Below, one piece after another: positions 52,578-56,272 of a stretch of 56,272 nt of DNA (position 1 is its first letter; every line of letters begins with the position of its first letter). The stretch is from positions 1 through 56,272 of the forward strand of contig NZ_JWID01000011.1 of assembly GCF_001466305.1 (NCBI RefSeq), read 5' to 3'. The notes beneath the pieces are model-generated. The model saw only the letters and a program-made list of their open reading frames with translations, ran no database searches and had not been told where the DNA came from. This stretch comes from Defluviitalea phaphyphila. GTDB taxonomy: Bacteria; Bacillota; Clostridia; Lachnospirales; Defluviitaleaceae. A program made the position numbers and the translations under genes.

Positions 52578-55500
52578 ATGAGTGAATATTATTTAGATAG
52601 TAAAGAAAGATTTGTAATTGAAAATTATCAACAAAAGAACCCGTTTTCTAGTTTTTTATCGGGAATTGCAGGAATTAAGGGTATACCTATGTGGGTGTTT
52701 TATGTTAATAGAGGGCAGGGAATTTGTAGTTTTGGAATAAAAGATAAAGATAATTCTATTATGGAATTTTTCCCCGCAAATCAAGCATATCAAAATGTTT
52801 CAACAAAAGGTTTTAGAACATTTATAAAAAAAACTATAGATAATAATACTACTTTTTATGAGCCTTTTTCCCCTACTTTAAACAATAGAGATTCCGTAGA
52901 AAAAATGTATATAGAACCTAATATTTTAGAAATTGAAGAAAACAATAAAAAAGAAGGATTAAAAATTAATATAACATATTTTAATATACCTAATGAAAAG
53001 TTTGGAGGATTAGTAAGAAAAGTAAATATTAAAAATATATCAGATTATGTAATGAAGCTTGAAATATTAGATGGTATACCTGTTATTCTTCCTTTTGGAA
53101 TTAATCATATGGCATATAAATCTGTAGGAAATACTTTAAAAGCATGGATGGATGTTTTTAATATAGAAAAAAGAATTCCATATTATAAAGTTCGTTCTAG
53201 TACAGAAGATACAGCACAAGTTACAGAGATTAATGGGGGTTATTTTTATATTAGTTTTATTTCAAATGAAGAAGAATTATTACAGCCTTTAGTGGATATA
53301 GAAAATATTTTTGGGTATGATACATCATTATATTATCCTCAAATTTTTATAAAAAAACCTTTAAAAGAATTATTAAAAATGAAAAAAAATACAGCAAATA
53401 AAGTACCTTGTGGTTTTTCTCCAATTATTAAAGAATTACAACCTAAAGAAACTATAGAATTTTATACTGTAATAGGATATGTAAATGATATTAATATTAT
53501 TAATAAACAAGTAAAGAAAATTACTAATGTTTCATATATGAAAGAAAAAGAAAAACAATCAAGAGAAGTTATCAGAGAATTAACTGATGATATTAAAACT
53601 AAAACATCTTCTAAATTATTTGACTTATATGTAGAGCAAAATTATATAGATAACATATTAAGAGGTGGATATCCTATTTTATTGGAAAAAGACAAAGATT
53701 TTTTTGTATATTATGTGTATTCAAGAAAACATGGAGATTTAGAAAGAGATTATAATTTCTTTTCTATACTTCCGGAATATTATTCACAGGGGAATGGTAA
53801 TTTTAGAGATACAAATCAAAATAGAAGAAATGATATATTTTTTAATCCTAAAATAGGAGACTTTAATATTAAAATATTTATGAATTTAATTCAAGCAGAT
53901 GGATATAATCCTTTAGTAATAAAAGGTTGTACATTTAATATAGATGAAGATAAAATACATTTATTATTTTCTTATATTGTTAATGAAGAAGATAAGCTCA
54001 AAATAAAAGAAATATTAAAAAACTCTTATACACCAGGAAAATTATTAATGTTCATTGAAGAAAATAAAATAAAATTAAGTATTTGTGAAGAAGAATTTTT
54101 AAAAAAAGTATTAACATATTCCACTGAAAATTTTGAAGCAGAATTTGGAGAAGGATATTGGATTGATCACTGGACATATAATATGGATTTAATTGAAAAT
54201 TATTTGTCAATATATCCAGATAAAAAAGAGGAGCTTTTATTTAATAAAAAAGATTATATGTTTTATGATAGCTATGCATTTGTTTTACCAAGAAAAGATA
54301 AATATGTATTAGTAGATGGGAAACCCCGTCAGTTTGATTCTATTGAAATTGATGAAGAAAAGAAGAAAATCATTGAAAAAAGAACAAAAATGAAATATTG
54401 GGTAAGAACACAAAAGGGAAAAGGAACTATTTATTACACTAATTTATTTGTAAAATTAACATCTTTGGCATTAATTAAATTTGCTACAATGGACCCTTAT
54501 GGAATGGGAATTGAAATGGAAGCTAATAAACCTGGGTGGAATGATTCCATGAATGGATTACCTGGCATTTTTGGCTCAAGTATAGCTGAAACAATGGAAT
54601 TAAAAAGAATAATTTTATTTTTATTAAATATTGATAAAGAAGATGAGTATAAAATTTTACTTCCAATAGAAATATTTGAATTATTAAAAACAGTTGAAAA
54701 ATATTTGAATGAGTACAATTCTTCAGAAAATAAGAATAAAGATTTTATTTATTGGGATCAAGTAGCTTTTGCAAGAGAAAAATATAGAGAAAAAATAAAA
54801 TTTGGATTAGATGGAGATGAAAAAGAGATTTCTATTAAAGAAATAAAAAATATATTAAGAAAATTTTTAGAAAAAATAAATAAAGGTATTGAAAAGGCAT
54901 TAGAGTTTGGAAATGGAATATATCCAACTTATTTTTACTTTCAAGTAGAGGATTTTGAAGTATTAAAAGAGAAAGGAAAAGTTAAACTTAATAAAAAAGG
55001 ATTACCTAATGTAGAGGTAAAGAAATTTAGTCCAGTTGTTATGCCTTACTTTTTAGAAGGACCAACAAGGGCATTAAAAGTATTAAATGATTCAGAAAAA
55101 GCTAGAGTTTTATATAAAAATATTAGAAATAGCAATATATATGATAAAAAATTAAAAATGTATAAAATATGCGAATCATTAGAAAACCAGCCATATGATA
55201 TTGGAAGAGGACGAGCATTTACGCCAGGATGGTTAGAAAATGAATCAATTTTTTTACATATGGAATATAAATATATGTTAGAAATACTAAAGGCAAATTT
55301 GTATGATGAATTTTTTGAAGATATGAAAAATGTAATGATTCCTTTTTTAAATCCTAATATATATGGAAGAAGCACATTAGAAAATTCCTCTTTTATTGCT
55401 AGTAGTTCAAATCCTGATGAATCTGTTCATGGTAGAGGATATGTTGCACGATTAAGTGGGTCAACAGCAGAATTTTTAAGTATGTGGAATATAATGATGG

Positions 55501-55808
55501 TTGGGAAAAAACCTTTTATATTAAAGGATAATAAATTATGTTTATGTTTTTCACCAATCCTTCCAGGATGGTTATTTGATGAAAACGGTCAAGTATCATT
55601 CAAATTTTTAGGAAAGTGTAAAGTAACTTATCATAATCCATCTAAGAAAAATACATATGGAGATAATAAAGTATGTATTAGAAAAATAATTTTAAAAACT
55701 AATGAAAATAAAATAATAGAAATTTTAGGAGCATATATTAATGAAGATAATGCTTTAAAGGTAAGAAATGGGGAGATAAAAGATATAGATGTTTATTTTA
55801 CAAAATAA
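52578..55808 (+). CDS. large beta-glucan phosphorylase of the GH94/GH149/GH161 group, probably GH161
   Basis: A 1076-residue cytosolic protein related to cellobiose phosphorylase but about 270 residues longer than GH94 enzymes, the size of GH161. The N-terminal half is a beta-sandwich domain (to about 300) and helical linker; the catalytic (alpha/alpha)6 barrel has EGYWIDHWTYNMDLIENYL near 523-541 and GWNDSMNGLPG at 653-663. D656 aligns with the general acid of the GWND motif of GH94. SGSTAEFLSMW near the C-terminus fits the phosphate-binding loop. GGAGG precedes the ATG. Known GH161 and GH149 enzymes phosphorolyse beta-1,3-glucans to glucose 1-phosphate, which fits this importer locus. The exact family is inferred by size and motif. 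Confidence 0.82.
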   Translation: MSEYYLDSKERFVIENYQQKNPFSSFLSGIAGIKGIPMWVFYVNRGQGICSFGIKDKDNSIMEFFPANQAYQNVSTKGFRTFIKKTIDNNTTFYEPFSPTLNNRDSVEKMYIEPNILEIEENNKKEGLKINITYFNIPNEKFGGLVRKVNIKNISDYVMKLEILDGIPVILPFGINHMAYKSVGNTLKAWMDVFNIEKRIPYYKVRSSTEDTAQVTEINGGYFYISFISNEEELLQPLVDIENIFGYDTSLYYPQIFIKKPLKELLKMKKNTANKVPCGFSPIIKELQPKETIEFYTVIGYVNDINIINKQVKKITNVSYMKEKEKQSREVIRELTDDIKTKTSSKLFDLYVEQNYIDNILRGGYPILLEKDKDFFVYYVYSRKHGDLERDYNFFSILPEYYSQGNGNFRDTNQNRRNDIFFNPKIGDFNIKIFMNLIQADGYNPLVIKGCTFNIDEDKIHLLFSYIVNEEDKLKIKEILKNSYTPGKLLMFIEENKIKLSICEEEFLKKVLTYSTENFEAEFGEGYWIDHWTYNMDLIENYLSIYPDKKEELLFNKKDYMFYDSYAFVLPRKDKYVLVDGKPRQFDSIEIDEEKKKIIEKRTKMKYWVRTQKGKGTIYYTNLFVKLTSLALIKFATMDPYGMGIEMEANKPGWNDSMNGLPGIFGSSIAETMELKRIILFLLNIDKEDEYKILLPIEIFELLKTVEKYLNEYNSSENKNKDFIYWDQVAFAREKYREKIKFGLDGDEKEISIKEIKNILRKFLEKINKGIEKALEFGNGIYPTYFYFQVEDFEVLKEKGKVKLNKKGLPNVEVKKFSPVVMPYFLEGPTRALKVLNDSEKARVLYKNIRNSNIYDKKLKMYKICESLENQPYDIGRGRAFTPGWLENESIFLHMEYKYMLEILKANLYDEFFEDMKNVMIPFLNPNIYGRSTLENSSFIASSSNPDESVHGRGYVARLSGSTAEFLSMWNIMMVGKKPFILKDNKLCLCFSPILPGWLFDENGQVSFKFLGKCKVTYHNPSKKNTYGDNKVCIRKIILKTNENKIIEILGAYINEDNALKVRNGEIKDIDVYFTK

Positions 55809-55960
55809 AAAATAAATATTGATAGTAAGAGATTTTTATATAGATAGTTTGGGCGGAGAAAATATAGATAAAAACAATTAGGATAAACCTAAATAATATC
55901 AACGATAAATAAAAATTTAATAAATTACAATATTTTACATTAAATTTTAAATAAAAAATC

Positions 55961-55989
55961 TTGACATATAATATGTGTTTTAGTATAAT
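55961..55989 (+). promoter_or_regulatory. sigma-A promoter of tRNA-Ser (right copy)
   Basis: Perfect TTGACA (55961-55966) and TATAAT (55984-55989) are 17 bases apart. A small hairpin TTGCGT-TTAAG-ACGCAA (55995-56011) lies between it and the tRNA, ending at the tRNA 5' base. The stretch 55809-55960 holds no gene or clear terminator. Confidence 0.9.
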
Positions 55990-56011
55990 GACTCTTGCGT
56001 TTAAGACGCAA

Positions 56012-56102
56012 GGAGAAGTACTCAAGTGGCTGAAGAGGTGCCCCTGCTAAGGGCATAGGTCGAGTAATCGGCGCGAGGGTTCAAATCCCTCCTTCTCCGC
56101 CA
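56012..56102 (+). tRNA. tRNA-Ser (anticodon GCT), CCA encoded
   Basis: This is a second tRNA-Ser(GCT), identical over 88 bases to the minus-strand copy at 711-798 but followed by an encoded CCA (56100-56102). The anticodon is at 56046-56048. It has its own consensus promoter and no terminator before the rRNA promoter 25 bases downstream, so it may read through into the rRNA leader. Confidence 0.97.
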
Positions 56103-56126
56103 TTATTAAAAAAATAAAAAAAGTTG

Positions 56127-56272
56127 TTGACAAGATTGCGGCAAGTTGATATAATGGATTTCGTTGTCGCAAAAAACGACAAAATTTGATCCTTGAAAAC
56201 TAAACAGCGCCAAATAAAAACCCAATCAATTCCAAGATTGATTAAAAGCCAGTAGGCAAGGAAAGATAGAAA
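56127..56272 (+). promoter_or_regulatory. rRNA operon promoter and 16S leader
   Basis: Perfect TTGACA (56127-56132) and TATAAT (56150-56155) are 17 bases apart. The leader has a hairpin TTGTCG / CGACAA (56164-56182) and then GATCCTTGAAAACTAAACAG (56188-56207), a conserved segment upstream of 16S rRNA genes in Bacillota that takes part in leader processing or antitermination. The 16S gene itself starts beyond the window edge. Confidence 0.9.

Noticed and set aside
55798-56025. Minus-strand frame near the right tRNA
   Set aside because: It runs into the tRNA promoter and tRNA and has no ribosome site or protein-like features.

Overview
The window is the origin of replication of a very AT-rich Gram-positive chromosome. 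It most likely comes from a fermentative anaerobe of the class Clostridia (Bacillota). Supporting signs are the gene order rpmH-rnpA-yidD-yidC-jag-mnmE-mnmG-rsmG-noc on one side of dnaA and dnaN-rlbA-recF-remB-gyrB-gyrA on the other, a serine T-box, a TPP riboswitch, degS/degU, a bifunctional adhE with a Rex-type operator, and strong AGGAGG ribosome binding sites. I cannot name a genus from the sequence.

Layout. Left end (1-4300): a MarR regulator, a tRNA-Ser(GCT) on the minus strand, an iron alcohol dehydrogenase and class III aminotransferase pair, and a divergent ArsR regulator. 4270-10000: serS with its T-box, a candidate C-rich small RNA, adhE with promoter and Rex-type sites, a small membrane protein and a Cof-type phosphatase. 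10080-17260: TPP riboswitch and thiT, a YkuS-like protein, a DUF4446 protein, parB-parA with two perfect parS sites, argS, and degU-degS. 17376-20066: a plus-strand island of a small membrane protein, a polytopic membrane protein and an alpha/beta hydrolase. 20108-27486: noc through rpmH. 27500-29560: a bipartite oriC around dnaA, including a basal unwinding element very like that of Bacillus subtilis. 29559-37808: dnaN to gyrA and a C39-like peptidase. 37930-43527: a nucleoside ABC importer and purine nucleoside phosphorylase. 43768-55808: a sugar uptake locus (LplBCA-type importer, YesM/YesN two-component system, GH30 hydrolase, large GH94/GH161-type phosphorylase) that I read as a beta-glucan oligosaccharide pathway. 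Right end: a second, identical tRNA-Ser(GCT), then the promoter and leader of an rRNA operon whose 16S gene lies beyond the window.

How it fits together. Core genes left of dnaA are mostly on minus and those right of it on plus, so most are co-oriented with replication. The plus-strand genes on the left (arsR, adhE, thiT, the 17.4-20.1 kb island) are the exceptions. The two tRNA-Ser genes are inverted and nearly equidistant from dnaA. The sugar locus would import oligosaccharides with a shared ATPase encoded elsewhere, hydrolyse linkages with GH30, and phosphorolyse the rest to glucose 1-phosphate.

Points most worth checking: the small RNA at 5902-5986 with two UCCCCCCU segments, two genes (degU and the C39 peptidase) whose best ATG start is one A out of frame in an A-tract, the shortened N-terminus of Noc, and the symmetric tRNA-Ser pair.
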